A DNA stretch of 64,000 bases from Acidobacteriota bacterium (GTDB taxonomy: Bacteria > Acidobacteriota > Vicinamibacteria > Marinacidobacterales > Marinacidobacteraceae). The notes under the pieces were generated by a model. The model saw only the letters and a list, made by a program, of their open reading frames with translations. It was not told the DNA's origin and did not search any database. Each line of letters starts with the position of its first letter. Position 1 is the first letter of the stretch. Positions 53,062 to 61,098 of the stretch are shown piece by piece. The stretch lies in the NCBI GenBank assembly GCA_022828085.1, contig JAJEIY010000030.1:1-64000 (forward strand), in the 5' to 3' direction. A program made the position numbers and the translations under genes.

Positions 53062-53861
53062 GTTCTCCGCACCTTCAACTCGATTTCGCCGCCGACGGTG
53101 TCGTCCGGCTGAGCCTCCGGCGTCCGGAGGCTCGGAACGCGTTGACCCCGGAAATGGTTGCCGGAATCCCGCGGCTCCTCGAGGAACTGGCGGCTCTGCC
53201 GGCGGAGGAGTGCCGGGTGGTGGTGTTGGAGGGTGAGGGGAAGGTCTTCTGCGCCGGCGCCGACCTGAAGGCGATGCGCGAGTCCGGGCGGGCGAGCGAG
53301 GAGGAGAATCGCGAGGACGCCCGGCGCTTCGCAACCCTCTTCCGGTCGGTCGCGGCGTTTCCGGCCCCGGTGATCGCCGCGGTTCAGGGGGCGGCACTCG
53401 GCGGGGGCTTCGGGCTCGCCGTGTGCGCCGACCACGTCGTCGCGGAGGACACTGCCCGCTTCGGCACGCCCGAGGCGCGGCTCGGGCTCGTCCCGGCGGT
53501 CATCTCCCCCTACGTGGTCCGGCGCCTGGGGCCGGGCCGCGCCGGCCCGTTCCTGCTGGGCGGCGCCGTGGCCCGGGGACTCCCCGCCCTCGCCGCCGGA
53601 ATCGCGCACGAGCTGACCCCGGTGGGAGGTCTGGAGGATGTGCTCGCGCAGACGGTGGAACGCTTCCTCGGCAGCGCCCCGCGCGCGGTGCGCCAGGCCA
53701 AGGCGCTCATGCTGCGAGAGGCTCCGCTGCCTCCGCCGGATGTCGAGGAGTTGACCATCCGCACCATCGCCGAGGCGCGGGCCTCCAAGGAAGGGCAGGC
53801 GGGAACGGCGGCCTTCTTCGCGAAGCTGCCGCCGCCCTGGGCGCCGTCAGGCTCGCAATAA
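53058..53861 (+). CDS. Enoyl-CoA hydratase/isomerase family protein, probable methylglutaconyl-CoA hydratase
   Basis: The 267-residue crotonase-fold protein has SLRRPEARNALTPEMV, the oxyanion-hole pair GKVFCAGADLKAMRES and VQGAALGGGFGLAVCADHVVA, and TPEARLGLVPAVISPYV. In leucine breakdown the hydratase adds water to 3-methylglutaconyl-CoA, the product of the neighbouring carboxylase; in the terpene route it would act on isohexenylglutaconyl-CoA. The ATG overlaps the AtuA-like stop by four bases. Substrate assignment rests on context. Confidence 0.88.
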   Translation: MSSPHLQLDFAADGVVRLSLRRPEARNALTPEMVAGIPRLLEELAALPAEECRVVVLEGEGKVFCAGADLKAMRESGRASEEENREDARRFATLFRSVAAFPAPVIAAVQGAALGGGFGLAVCADHVVAEDTARFGTPEARLGLVPAVISPYVVRRLGPGRAGPFLLGGAVARGLPALAAGIAHELTPVGGLEDVLAQTVERFLGSAPRAVRQAKALMLREAPLPPPDVEELTIRTIAEARASKEGQAGTAAFFAKLPPPWAPSGSQ

Positions 53862-53869
53862 CGACGCTC

Positions 53870-55792
53870 GTGTCCTCCGCCCCGCGGCTGCTCATCGCGA
53901 ACCGCGGCGAGATCGCCCGGCGGATTCTTCGCTCCGCCCGCGCGCGCGGCTGCCGGGTGGCCGTCGTCTCGACCGCCGCCGATCGCGGGGCCCCGGTGCG
54001 GGGGGAAGCCGATCGGGTCTTTGAGGTTCCGGGTTTTCTGGACAGTCACGCCATCGTCGCCGCGGCCGCCGGCTGGGGCGCCGGACTGCTGCATCCCGGA
54101 TACGGGTTCCTGTCGGAGAGCGCGTCGTTCGCCGCCGCCGTCGAGGCCGCCGGGATCGCCTTCGTGGGCCCGACAGCGGAGAGCATGCGCCTTCTCGGCG
54201 ACAAGGAGGCGGCCCGGCGGACCGCCGTGGCGGCCGGAGTTCCGGTATTGCCTTCGCTGGGAGTCGACGAACTCGCCTCCGAACCGGACCCCGTGGCGGG
54301 CGTGGAACGGGCCGGGGTGGGTTTTCCGTGCGCCGTGAAGGCGGCGGCGGGCGGCGGCGGCATCGGCATCCGCGTGGTCCGCCGTCCGGAAGCGCTGGCC
54401 GAGGCGCTTTCGACAGCCGCCTCCGAGGCCCGGGCGGCGTTCGGGGACGGCCGCGTCTACGTCGAGCGCTGGCTCGACCGCCCGCGTCATGTCGAGATCC
54501 AGGTGCTCGGCGACGGGTTGGGAGCCGGAATCCACCTGGGCGAGCGCGAGTGTTCCGTCCAGCGCCGCCGCCAGAAACTCCTCGAATGGGCGCCCGGATT
54601 CGGAATCTCGGAAGGTCTGCGAGCCCGGATGGGGGAAGCCGCGCTGCGGCTGGTGATCGCGAGCCGCTACCGGGGCGCCGGGACCGTCGAATTCCTGCTC
54701 GAACCGGACGGCACCTTCCACTTTCTGGAGGTAAACACCCGACTCCAGGTGGAACACCCGGTCACCGAGGAGATCTACGGCGTGGATCTCGTGGACGCGC
54801 AACTGGAGATCGCCACCGGCGGCTGGCCCGCGTCGCTACCGGCTCCGGTGTCCCGGGTGGAGTCGTTCGAACCCCTCTCGCCCGGCGGGGCGGCCTTCGA
54901 GGCGCGGATCGTCGCCGAATCGCCGCAGCGCGGATTTGCGCCCAGCCCCGGACGTCTTCGCCGCTACCGTGAGCCTGAGGCGGACGGCGTGCGGGTCGAT
55001 TCCGGGGTGGTCGAGGGCAGTCCGGTGCCCCCCGGCTTCGACTCCCTGCTGGCGAAGGTGATCGCCTCGGGCGACTCGCACGCCGCCGCGGCGGCGCGGC
55101 TCGCGTCCGCACTCGAGGGCACCGTGATCCACGGGGTGGAGACGAACGCTTCGCTCATGATTTCCGTGCTGCGGCATCCGGACCTGCTCGGCGAGCGCGT
55201 TCACGCCGGTTGGCTGGAGGTGCGCATCGAGGAACTCGCCGCTTCCCGGCTGGCGCCGGACGTGATGGCCCTACTTGAGCGTGCGGGGGTAGCCGACGCG
55301 GTGGCGGCGGCCACTTCGCGGCGCCGGACGACCGCGGGAGCGGACGTCTTCAGGTCGCTCGGTCAGGAGGACGAGTTTCCGCGGGTGGAGCCGGGACGGC
55401 GAGCGGGCGAGGTGGCGCTCTCGGGCCCCGCGGTCCGTGACGCGGGGGCCGGCGAGGCGCTGAACGTCACGGCCACCCGGCTCGCCGGCGGGCGCGAGCT
55501 GGCGGTCACCGTGTCCGGCGAGACCCTGGCGCTGCCGCTCTCCGCGGAGGGGGAAAGCGTCGGTCGCGGGCAGGACTCCGGGGAGGTGCGGGCCCCACTC
55601 GCCGGCCAGGTCATCCGCATCCTCGAAGGCGGGAGCAGTGTCGAGGAAGGGGACGTGGTCGCCGTGATCGAGTCCATGAAGATGCACTGGGAGATCCGCG
55701 CGCCGGCAGACGGGGTTCTCGCCGACTGTGATGTCCGACCCGGAGATGCCGTCGCCGCCGGCGTCGTCCTGTTTCGGGTCACGACGGATTGA
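53870..55792 (+). CDS. Acyl-CoA carboxylase alpha subunit (biotin carboxylase + BCCP)
   Basis: The 640-residue protein has a biotin carboxylase (about 1-445: LLIANRGEIARRILRSARARG, GYGFLSESASFAAAVE, ATP-grasp AAGGGGIGIRVV, FLEVNTRLQVEHPVTE) and a C-terminal biotinyl domain (about 570-640), with the biotin lysine in VIESMKMHWEI (K604). It carboxylates biotin with ATP and bicarbonate and hands the group to the carboxyltransferase encoded first in the operon. Start is the GTG at 53870, eight bases after the hydratase stop. A hairpin follows the stop. Confidence 0.92.
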   Translation: MSSAPRLLIANRGEIARRILRSARARGCRVAVVSTAADRGAPVRGEADRVFEVPGFLDSHAIVAAAAGWGAGLLHPGYGFLSESASFAAAVEAAGIAFVGPTAESMRLLGDKEAARRTAVAAGVPVLPSLGVDELASEPDPVAGVERAGVGFPCAVKAAAGGGGIGIRVVRRPEALAEALSTAASEARAAFGDGRVYVERWLDRPRHVEIQVLGDGLGAGIHLGERECSVQRRRQKLLEWAPGFGISEGLRARMGEAALRLVIASRYRGAGTVEFLLEPDGTFHFLEVNTRLQVEHPVTEEIYGVDLVDAQLEIATGGWPASLPAPVSRVESFEPLSPGGAAFEARIVAESPQRGFAPSPGRLRRYREPEADGVRVDSGVVEGSPVPPGFDSLLAKVIASGDSHAAAAARLASALEGTVIHGVETNASLMISVLRHPDLLGERVHAGWLEVRIEELAASRLAPDVMALLERAGVADAVAAATSRRRTTAGADVFRSLGQEDEFPRVEPGRRAGEVALSGPAVRDAGAGEALNVTATRLAGGRELAVTVSGETLALPLSAEGESVGRGQDSGEVRAPLAGQVIRILEGGSSVEEGDVVAVIESMKMHWEIRAPADGVLADCDVRPGDAVAAGVVLFRVTTD

Positions 55793-55812
55793 CTGAGCGC
55801 AGCGATCACCCT

Positions 55813-55841
55813 CGATGTCCCGGAGGTTGTCCGGGACATCG
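55813..55841 (+). terminator. Hairpin after the carboxylase operon
   Basis: A perfect 11-bp stem (CGATGTCCCGG 55813-55823, CCGGGACATCG 55831-55841) with a seven-base loop lies 21 bases after the stop at 55792. No T-run follows. It marks the boundary between the catabolic operon and the accessory region. Confidence 0.5.
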
Positions 55842-55942
55842 CCGGTCGTCAGATCAGACCGGTATTGCGCGACCGTCATGATCGCAAGAATTCGGGGGCC
55901 GCGTAATCGATCCACCGGTATTCTTGAGGACGGGCCGTCCAT

Positions 55943-57331
55943 ATGCGACCGAAGGGAGACACCGCTTGGGACGACGCCCCTCCTGGCATCGGTCGGGACC
56001 GCATCGAGGTGTACCGGGCCGGACTCTCCACGAAGAAGCGTCAGGACGTTCAGGAGCGCCTCAAACGGGGTGACGTGCGGCTGGTCTTCGCGACCAACGC
56101 GCTTGAACTGGGAATCGACATCGGTGGTCTCGACGGGGTCGTCCTCGCCGGCTTTCCGGAAAGCATCATGGCGGCCTGGCAGCGCATCGGCCGTGCCGGG
56201 CGCTCCTGGAAGTCTGATGCCTTCGTCCTCTACTTCGCCCGCAACAATCCGGTGGACCAGTTCCATGGTTCCAACCTGCCGGCGTTTCTGACCAAGCCGC
56301 TGGACGAGCTCGTCATCAATCCCGGCAACCCGGACCTCGTCGAAAGACATGTCCCCTGCGTGCTTCACGAGAGCGGGAGCGTCGACGGGCTGAGGAATGG
56401 TGCGGAGATTCTTCGGCCGGTGCTCTATGACGCGGCGGAAAAGAAGCTCCGCGCCGGCTCGGTCATTGCGAAGGGCGTCACCCCGCAGCTCTACATCAAC
56501 CTGCGGGGTGGCAGCACCGGTCAGTACGTCCTCAAGAAGGGAGAAGAGGAGATCGGCACCATGTCGGCGCAGCAGCAGTTTCGGGAGGCGTACGACCGGG
56601 CCATCTACATGCACGGCGGAGCCACCTATCGGGTCACGGAGATCGCGACCGGACGGGACGGCGGATCCATTCACCTTCAGGAGGAGCAGCCCTGGCTTCA
56701 TACCAACCCCGTCATCACCACGACAGTGACGATGCAGAACATCTTCGAGGGGCACAAATGGAGTTCCGCGGGACCCGAGGCAACCTACGGCGACAGCTCC
56801 TCGATGGAACGCATCCACCAGGTGGTGGAGGTGGATGAGCGGTCCGACGAGGAACGCGACCGATGGACGCCGTCGTCGAATCAAGCACGATTCGACCGGG
56901 CGCACGCCCTCTGTATCTCCCTGCCTCCCGACGGCTCCGACGAGGCGGTTCCCGCGATGGCGGGCATCGGCGTGCAGACGTGTCAGCACCTGCTCCGGGT
57001 CGGTGCTCTGTTTTCGATACCCATCGACGCCCACGACGTCTTCACCCATGCTGACAGCGGAACGCGTTCGATTTTTCTCGTCGAGAGCTACCCCGGGGGC
57101 ATCGGCATCGCGCGCAAGGCGCTCGAGGTATGGAGAGGAATGCTCAAAGTCGGGATGGAGGTCGCCGAGCGGTGCCGATGCGCGAAGAGCTGCCCCAACT
57201 GCATCTCCCCTCCGCGGTCTTACGATCTGGACAAGGACGCCGGGATCGAGTTCGCCAGTCGGCTCTTGGCCGGATCGGAAGGCCGACACACCCACGAGTT
57301 CCGTGCGGGCCTCTGGGAGCCGGTTCGCTGA
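55943..57331 (+). pseudogene. C-terminal half of a DUF1998/MrfA-type helicase, N-terminal motor lost
   Basis: The 462-residue frame begins in mid-domain. Helicase motif V (VFATNALELGIDI, 48-60) and motif VI (QRIGRAGR, 80-87) are intact, and a DUF1998 region with zinc-type cysteines (CRCAKSCPNCISPPRS) ends the protein. The whole first RecA-like domain, with Walker A and DExH, is missing; full-length YprA/MrfA/Hrq1 relatives are about 700-1100 residues. Upstream DNA (55793-55942) shows no trace of the missing half in any frame. It cannot hydrolyse ATP as it stands and is most likely a fragment left by a deletion or a transferred piece. A start at ATG 55943 is formally possible. Confidence 0.75.
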
Positions 57332-57455
57332 ACTGAGGGCGCTGAGCCCCCGAAGCCCACGAATCCGCTAGCAATTGCCCAGCGCCTCGGTGGCGTGGCC
57401 CGCCGGGGCCATCTGGCCCGGGGGCGGTACGTGGTTGCGGCCGTCCGGGCCGCGT

Positions 57456-57484
57456 GCCGACCGGAGGTCGGCGCTCCAAGCCGT
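57456..57484. repeat. Dispersed palindromic repeat copy, inverted orientation
   Basis: GCCGACC (57456-57462), GGA, GGTCGGC (57466-57472) is followed by GCTCCAAGCCG, the reverse complement of the flank seen at 47143 and 47262. It lies in the 272-base gap after the helicase fragment. Nothing else is recognised in that gap. Confidence 0.65.
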
Positions 57485-57603
57485 TTCTGCATTTCGGGCT
57501 GCTATCCGCAGCAATCGGCTGGCCGGGGTCCGAGTTCCAGCCGGGCCGACGAAACCGCACCCGGGCCGTCGCCTGATGGGGTAGGCTCGGTCCGGGAACA
57601 GGA

Positions 57604-57867
57604 ATGGACGACAGGATCACCACCGGCATCCGGGCGTTCATGGGTCGTGATTGGCAGCGGGTACGCGATTTCAAGGACGCCCATTGGGCCGAGCGTATCG
57701 AACGTCTCGGGCCTCTGGAAGGACTGCGCATCGCTGACGAGCTGCGCCGACAGGCGATCCTCGAGAACCCGGGCTGGCCCGATGCGCAGAGCCGCCGTGA
57801 AGACCTGGCCTCCCACGTCCGCCTAGCCGCTCTGTTCGCCCGCGCCGATGCAGCCCGCCGGCCGTGA
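57604..57867 (+). CDS. Small protein paired with a nucleotidyltransferase
   Basis: The 87-residue protein reads MDDRITTGIRAFMGRDWQRV and continues with KDAHWAERIERLGPLEGLRI, ADELRRQAILENPGWPDAQS and RREDLASHVRLAALFARA. It is helical, without a signal peptide or known catalytic motif. Proteins with this 'EGLRIADELRRQ...PGWP...R..DL..H.RLA' pattern are, as I recall, commonly encoded just before a nucleotidyltransferase. The stop overlaps the next gene by 20 bases. By position it could be the antitoxin or specificity partner of a toxin-antitoxin-like pair; this is inference. Confidence 0.7.
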   Translation: MDDRITTGIRAFMGRDWQRVRDFKDAHWAERIERLGPLEGLRIADELRRQAILENPGWPDAQSRREDLASHVRLAALFARADAARRP

Positions 57868-58417
57868 TCTGCTGGCCGCCCTGGCGGCGGTCCTGAACCG
57901 ATGGGGGCGCTGGTATCTGTTCGGCGCCCAGGCGGTCGTCGTGTATGGCGTGCCCCGCATGAGCGCTGATGTCGATGTCACGCTGCGACTCGTTCCCGAC
58001 GAACCGGATCGTTTCGTCCGCGACATGGACGCCGCCGGGTTCGCTCTGGCGGTCCAGGATCCGGACTTCGTTCGGGAGACGCGCGTGATGCCGTTCGTTC
58101 ACGCGGCCACAGGGATGCCGCTTGATGTCGTGTTCGCCGGATCCGGCCTTGAAGAGGAGTTCCTCGAGCGAGCGAAGACGACGGACATCGGCGGCGTCGA
58201 GGTCCCGTTGATCGATGTCGCCGATCTCGTAATCGCCAAGATCCTCGCTGGCCGCCCCAAGGACCTGGAGGACGTGCGGAGCCTCTGGCGTCTGCACGGA
58301 TCCGCAGTGGACCACCGCCGAATCCGGCGTCTGCTGCGATCCCTCGAAGCGGCCCTCGACCGGAGCGATCTGGTATCGAGTTTCGAGGCCATGCAGCGGG
58401 CCGTCCAACCGCGTTGA
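57848..58417 (+). CDS. AbiEii/MNT-like nucleotidyltransferase
   Basis: The 189-residue protein has a minimal nucleotidyltransferase core: LFGAQAVVVYGVPRMSADVDV with G26 and the metal-binding D41 and D43, plus a third aspartate in MPLDVVFAG (D93). A helical C-terminal part follows (DVADLVIAKILAGRPKDLED). Related single-domain enzymes act as AbiEii-like toxins, MNT antitoxins or tRNA-modifying enzymes by adding nucleotides to RNA or protein. It overlaps the small upstream gene by 20 bases, a toxin-antitoxin-like arrangement next to a broken helicase gene. Confidence 0.8.
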   Translation: MQPAGRDLLAALAAVLNRWGRWYLFGAQAVVVYGVPRMSADVDVTLRLVPDEPDRFVRDMDAAGFALAVQDPDFVRETRVMPFVHAATGMPLDVVFAGSGLEEEFLERAKTTDIGGVEVPLIDVADLVIAKILAGRPKDLEDVRSLWRLHGSAVDHRRIRRLLRSLEAALDRSDLVSSFEAMQRAVQPR

Positions 58418-58519
58418 TCGAGCCGGGCGTCTCGCTCCGCCCGCGAACACTGGCCGTGCTCGCGGCGCCGCCTGCGAAGTCCCCGGCTGACGGGAAACCG
58501 TTCGCCATACCCTTGTGCG

Positions 58520-59926
58520 ATGGGAGCCCATGCGACGGAGCGTCCGGCGGACGTCGGTCGCGGGCTCGACATCTACATCGTCCTCTCGGCGCTGATCGCG
58601 GTCGCGGCGCTCCTCACCTGGATCATTCCGGCGGGCCGCTACGAGCGGACGGTCCTTCCCGATGGCCGCGAGGCGGTGGTGCCGGGGTCGTACCAGGTCA
58701 TCGAGCGGTCGCCGGCGGGCTTCTGGGAGGTGGTGACCGCAATCCCGGACGGGTTGACCGACGCGGCGAGCGTGGTCTTCCTCGTGTTCCTGTGCGCGGG
58801 CTCGGTGGGGGTGATGCGCCGGGCGGGAATCCTGGATCTCGGGGTGAACCGGCTGGCCGCCGCCACCGGGCGGCGGGTCGAACTGCTGATCCCGGCGCTC
58901 ATGTTCGGCTTCGCGGCGGTCTCGGGCGCGGTGGGGATGCCGGAGCTCTCGATCGCCTATCTACCGATCGTGACGCCGATGCTCGGACGGCTGGGCTGCG
59001 GGCGAACGACGGCGACCGCGGTCGCCCTGCTCCCCACCACCCTCGGCGCGGCATTCGGCGTGACGGTGCCGGCGACCGTGGGCATCGGGCACATGCTGGC
59101 GGGGCTGCCGATGTTCTCGGGCGCCTCCTACCGGTTTGTCTTCTTCCTGATCGTCCAGGCCGCGGCGGCCGTCTTCGTGGTGCGGCGGGCCCGGCGGGAG
59201 ATCGCTAGGCGCCACGAGCCGCGCGATCCCCGGGAGACCATTGCCGCCTCGTCGGACGAAACTCCGCCGGCCGCCTTCCGCGGGCGCCAGAAGGCGGCGG
59301 GTGTGGTCGCGCTCGGGCTGTTCGCCGTCTTCGTGGTTTCGGTCCTGACGCTGGGGCTCGGGTTCGAGGAGATCGGGGGCGCCTTCGTCGCGATGGCGGT
59401 CGTCGTTTCGCTGGTGGCGGGGCGGGGCCTGAACCAGATCTGCACGGACTTCAACGACGCGTTCCGCGAGATCCTGGTGGGCGCCCTGGTGTGCGGAGTG
59501 GCCCGCGGCGTCTCGGTGGTGATGACCGAGGGGATGGTCATGGACACCGTGGTCTACGGCGCCGCTCTGCTGGTGTCTTCGCTGCCGCCGGCGCTCACCG
59601 CCGTGGGGGTGCTGTTCGGACAGACGATCTTCAACTTCCTCGTCCCCTCCGGGAGCGGACAAGCCCTGATCACCTTGCCCATCCTGGTGCCGGTGGCCGA
59701 CCTCGCGGGGGTCACCCGGCAGGTGGTGGTGCTCGCCACCCAGTGGGGCGACGGCATCACGAACGTGATCTTCCCGACGTCCGGGTACTTCATGGCGACG
59801 CTCGTGATGGCGCGCGTCGGCCTCCTGCAGTGGATCCGCTACTACCTGCCGCTCTTCGGGATCATTCTCCTGGTCGCGACCGGCGGACTCGTGGTCGCCC
59901 AGCACATACAGCTCGGCCCGTTCTGA
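58520..59926 (+). CDS. YfcC-family (DcuC/ArsB superfamily) membrane carrier
   Basis: The 468-residue protein has about twelve membrane segments. Landmarks are LLTWIIPAGRYERTV near the N-terminus, GVMRRAGILDLGVNRLA, VSGAVGMPELSIAYLPIVTP and a C-terminal INFLVPSGSGQALITLPILVP and TQWGDGITNVIFPTSGYFM. YfcC proteins are secondary transporters, probably for amino acids or carboxylates. AllA is encoded seven bases downstream, so a ureide or ureidoglycolate-related substrate is possible. A TACCCT hexamer six bases before the ATG may be another near-leaderless promoter. Confidence 0.88.
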   Translation: MGAHATERPADVGRGLDIYIVLSALIAVAALLTWIIPAGRYERTVLPDGREAVVPGSYQVIERSPAGFWEVVTAIPDGLTDAASVVFLVFLCAGSVGVMRRAGILDLGVNRLAAATGRRVELLIPALMFGFAAVSGAVGMPELSIAYLPIVTPMLGRLGCGRTTATAVALLPTTLGAAFGVTVPATVGIGHMLAGLPMFSGASYRFVFFLIVQAAAAVFVVRRARREIARRHEPRDPRETIAASSDETPPAAFRGRQKAAGVVALGLFAVFVVSVLTLGLGFEEIGGAFVAMAVVVSLVAGRGLNQICTDFNDAFREILVGALVCGVARGVSVVMTEGMVMDTVVYGAALLVSSLPPALTAVGVLFGQTIFNFLVPSGSGQALITLPILVPVADLAGVTRQVVVLATQWGDGITNVIFPTSGYFMATLVMARVGLLQWIRYYLPLFGIILLVATGGLVVAQHIQLGPF

Positions 59927-59933
59927 GGTCACC

Positions 59934-60425
59934 ATGCGAATCGTCAAACTTCCGGTCGAGCCCATGACGGCCGAGTCCTTCGCCCCCTACGGCGAGGTCA
60001 TCGAGGCGCGGGAACGGCCGGCCGATGGCCGCCGGTTCTTTCCGGTCGACTTCCGGATCGATGGCCGGACCACGATGGACGTCATCTGGCAACCGGCCGG
60101 GGGAAAGCGGTTCCGGATGCTGGAGCGCCACTTCGCGGTCACCCAGGCGTTCATCCCGCTCGAGGGTGCGCCCGCGGTGGTGGCGGTGGCCCCGCCCACC
60201 GATCTCGACGACGCCGAGGCCGTTCCGAAGCCCGAGGAGGTGCGCGCCTTCCTCATCGATCCGGGGAAGGGGTACGCCTACAGGACCGGGACCTGGCATT
60301 CCCTCGACCGCTACCTGCTCGAGCCGCCGGGCGCCAGCTTCGTGATCCTGAACGTGGATCCCAACCCGACGCAGTTCGTGGACTACGGCGAGCGGTTCGG
60401 GGTGGAGTTCGAGGTGGACGCGTAG
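59934..60425 (+). CDS. allA: Ureidoglycolate lyase
   Basis: AllA splits ureidoglycolate into glyoxylate and urea in allantoin (purine) breakdown. The 163-residue cupin-fold protein shows LPVEPMTAESFAPYGEVIEA, MLERHFAVTQAFIPLEGAPAVVAVAP, AFLIDPGKGYAYRTGTWHSLD and FVILNVDPNPTQFVDYGERFG, all family signatures. It follows the YfcC-type carrier by seven bases and is convergent with the next gene, 16 bases away. No other purine-degradation gene is in the window. Confidence 0.92.
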   Translation: MRIVKLPVEPMTAESFAPYGEVIEARERPADGRRFFPVDFRIDGRTTMDVIWQPAGGKRFRMLERHFAVTQAFIPLEGAPAVVAVAPPTDLDDAEAVPKPEEVRAFLIDPGKGYAYRTGTWHSLDRYLLEPPGASFVILNVDPNPTQFVDYGERFGVEFEVDA

Positions 60426-60441
60426 GGGGGCGGTGCGTCCC

Positions 60442-61098
60442 CTACCGCAGGATCCGGCGTTCCGCGGCGAGGGCGTCCAGTTCCCGGTCCAGCTCTTCCG
60501 CTTCCGCCCGGAGGCGGTTCGTGTCGAGGGGACTCAGGAACCGATTGGGGTTGCGCGGCGCGGTGGGAAGGCCGCTTGACCCGATGGCGGTCAGCGAGGC
60601 CTCGATGTCGAGCAGGCGCTCCCGGATCTCGGCTTCCCGTTCCGCGATCTCGCGGAGCCGGGCTTCGATGGCTTCCTGAACGTCATCCGCGCTGGGTTCG
60701 GCCGTGTCCTCGCCGGGGTCGCCGGGCGGAAGGTCTTCGCCGGTGACGGGAGGGTCGCGGAGTGGGTCCGTCTCAAGCGGAGCCGGCGGTTGATCCGGAC
60801 TCGTGGAGCGCGTACCGGAGAGATCGGCGTCGGTGAAGCGCGGCGCCGGGCCGTGTCGCTCCCGGCTGGCCGCGATGCGGGCGCGGTTCCGCCGCGCGGC
60901 CTCGGCAAGCAACGGCTGGTTCTCCTGAGCGGACGGTGAGGGAGTCGTGCTCCCTGTTGTCGCGATCAGGAGGCCGAAGGCGAGAACCGCGACGAACGGC
61001 TCAGGTCTTGACTGGAGTACCGAAGCGGTCGCGCAGGACGTACGGCGGAAGGCGATATTCCTCGCGGAACATCTGGGTACGGACAGAACCCGTGACAT
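60442..61098 (-). CDS. Small secreted or membrane-anchored coiled-coil protein
   Basis: The frame has 218 codons if read from the ATG at 61098. A hydrophobic segment (FVAVLAFGLLIATTGS) is followed by a proline-rich linker and a C-terminal coiled coil (VQEAIEARLREIAEREAEIR and ERLLDIEASLTAIG; also RLRAEAEELDRELDALAAER). The hydrophobic segment looks like a signal or anchor, but it is 33 residues into the frame and no ATG, GTG or TTG lies closer; the start therefore overlaps the upstream gene by 98 bases or uses a rare codon. Last gene of a three-gene minus-strand unit. No known family. Confidence 0.6.
   Translation of the reverse strand: MSRVLSVPRCSARNIAFRRTSCATASVLQSRPEPFVAVLAFGLLIATTGSTTPSPSAQENQPLLAEAARRNRARIAASRERHGPAPRFTDADLSGTRSTSPDQPPAPLETDPLRDPPVTGEDLPPGDPGEDTAEPSADDVQEAIEARLREIAEREAEIRERLLDIEASLTAIGSSGLPTAPRNPNRFLSPLDTNRLRAEAEELDRELDALAAERRILR

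Noticed and set aside
55271..57295. A 674-codon minus-strand open frame opposite the carboxylase end and the helicase fragment
   Set aside because: It spans a terminator-like hairpin and two unrelated genes, and its translation shows no domain; it is a shadow frame.
55943..57331. An intact helicase gene
   Set aside because: The first RecA-like domain with Walker A and DExH is missing, so it cannot be a working motor.
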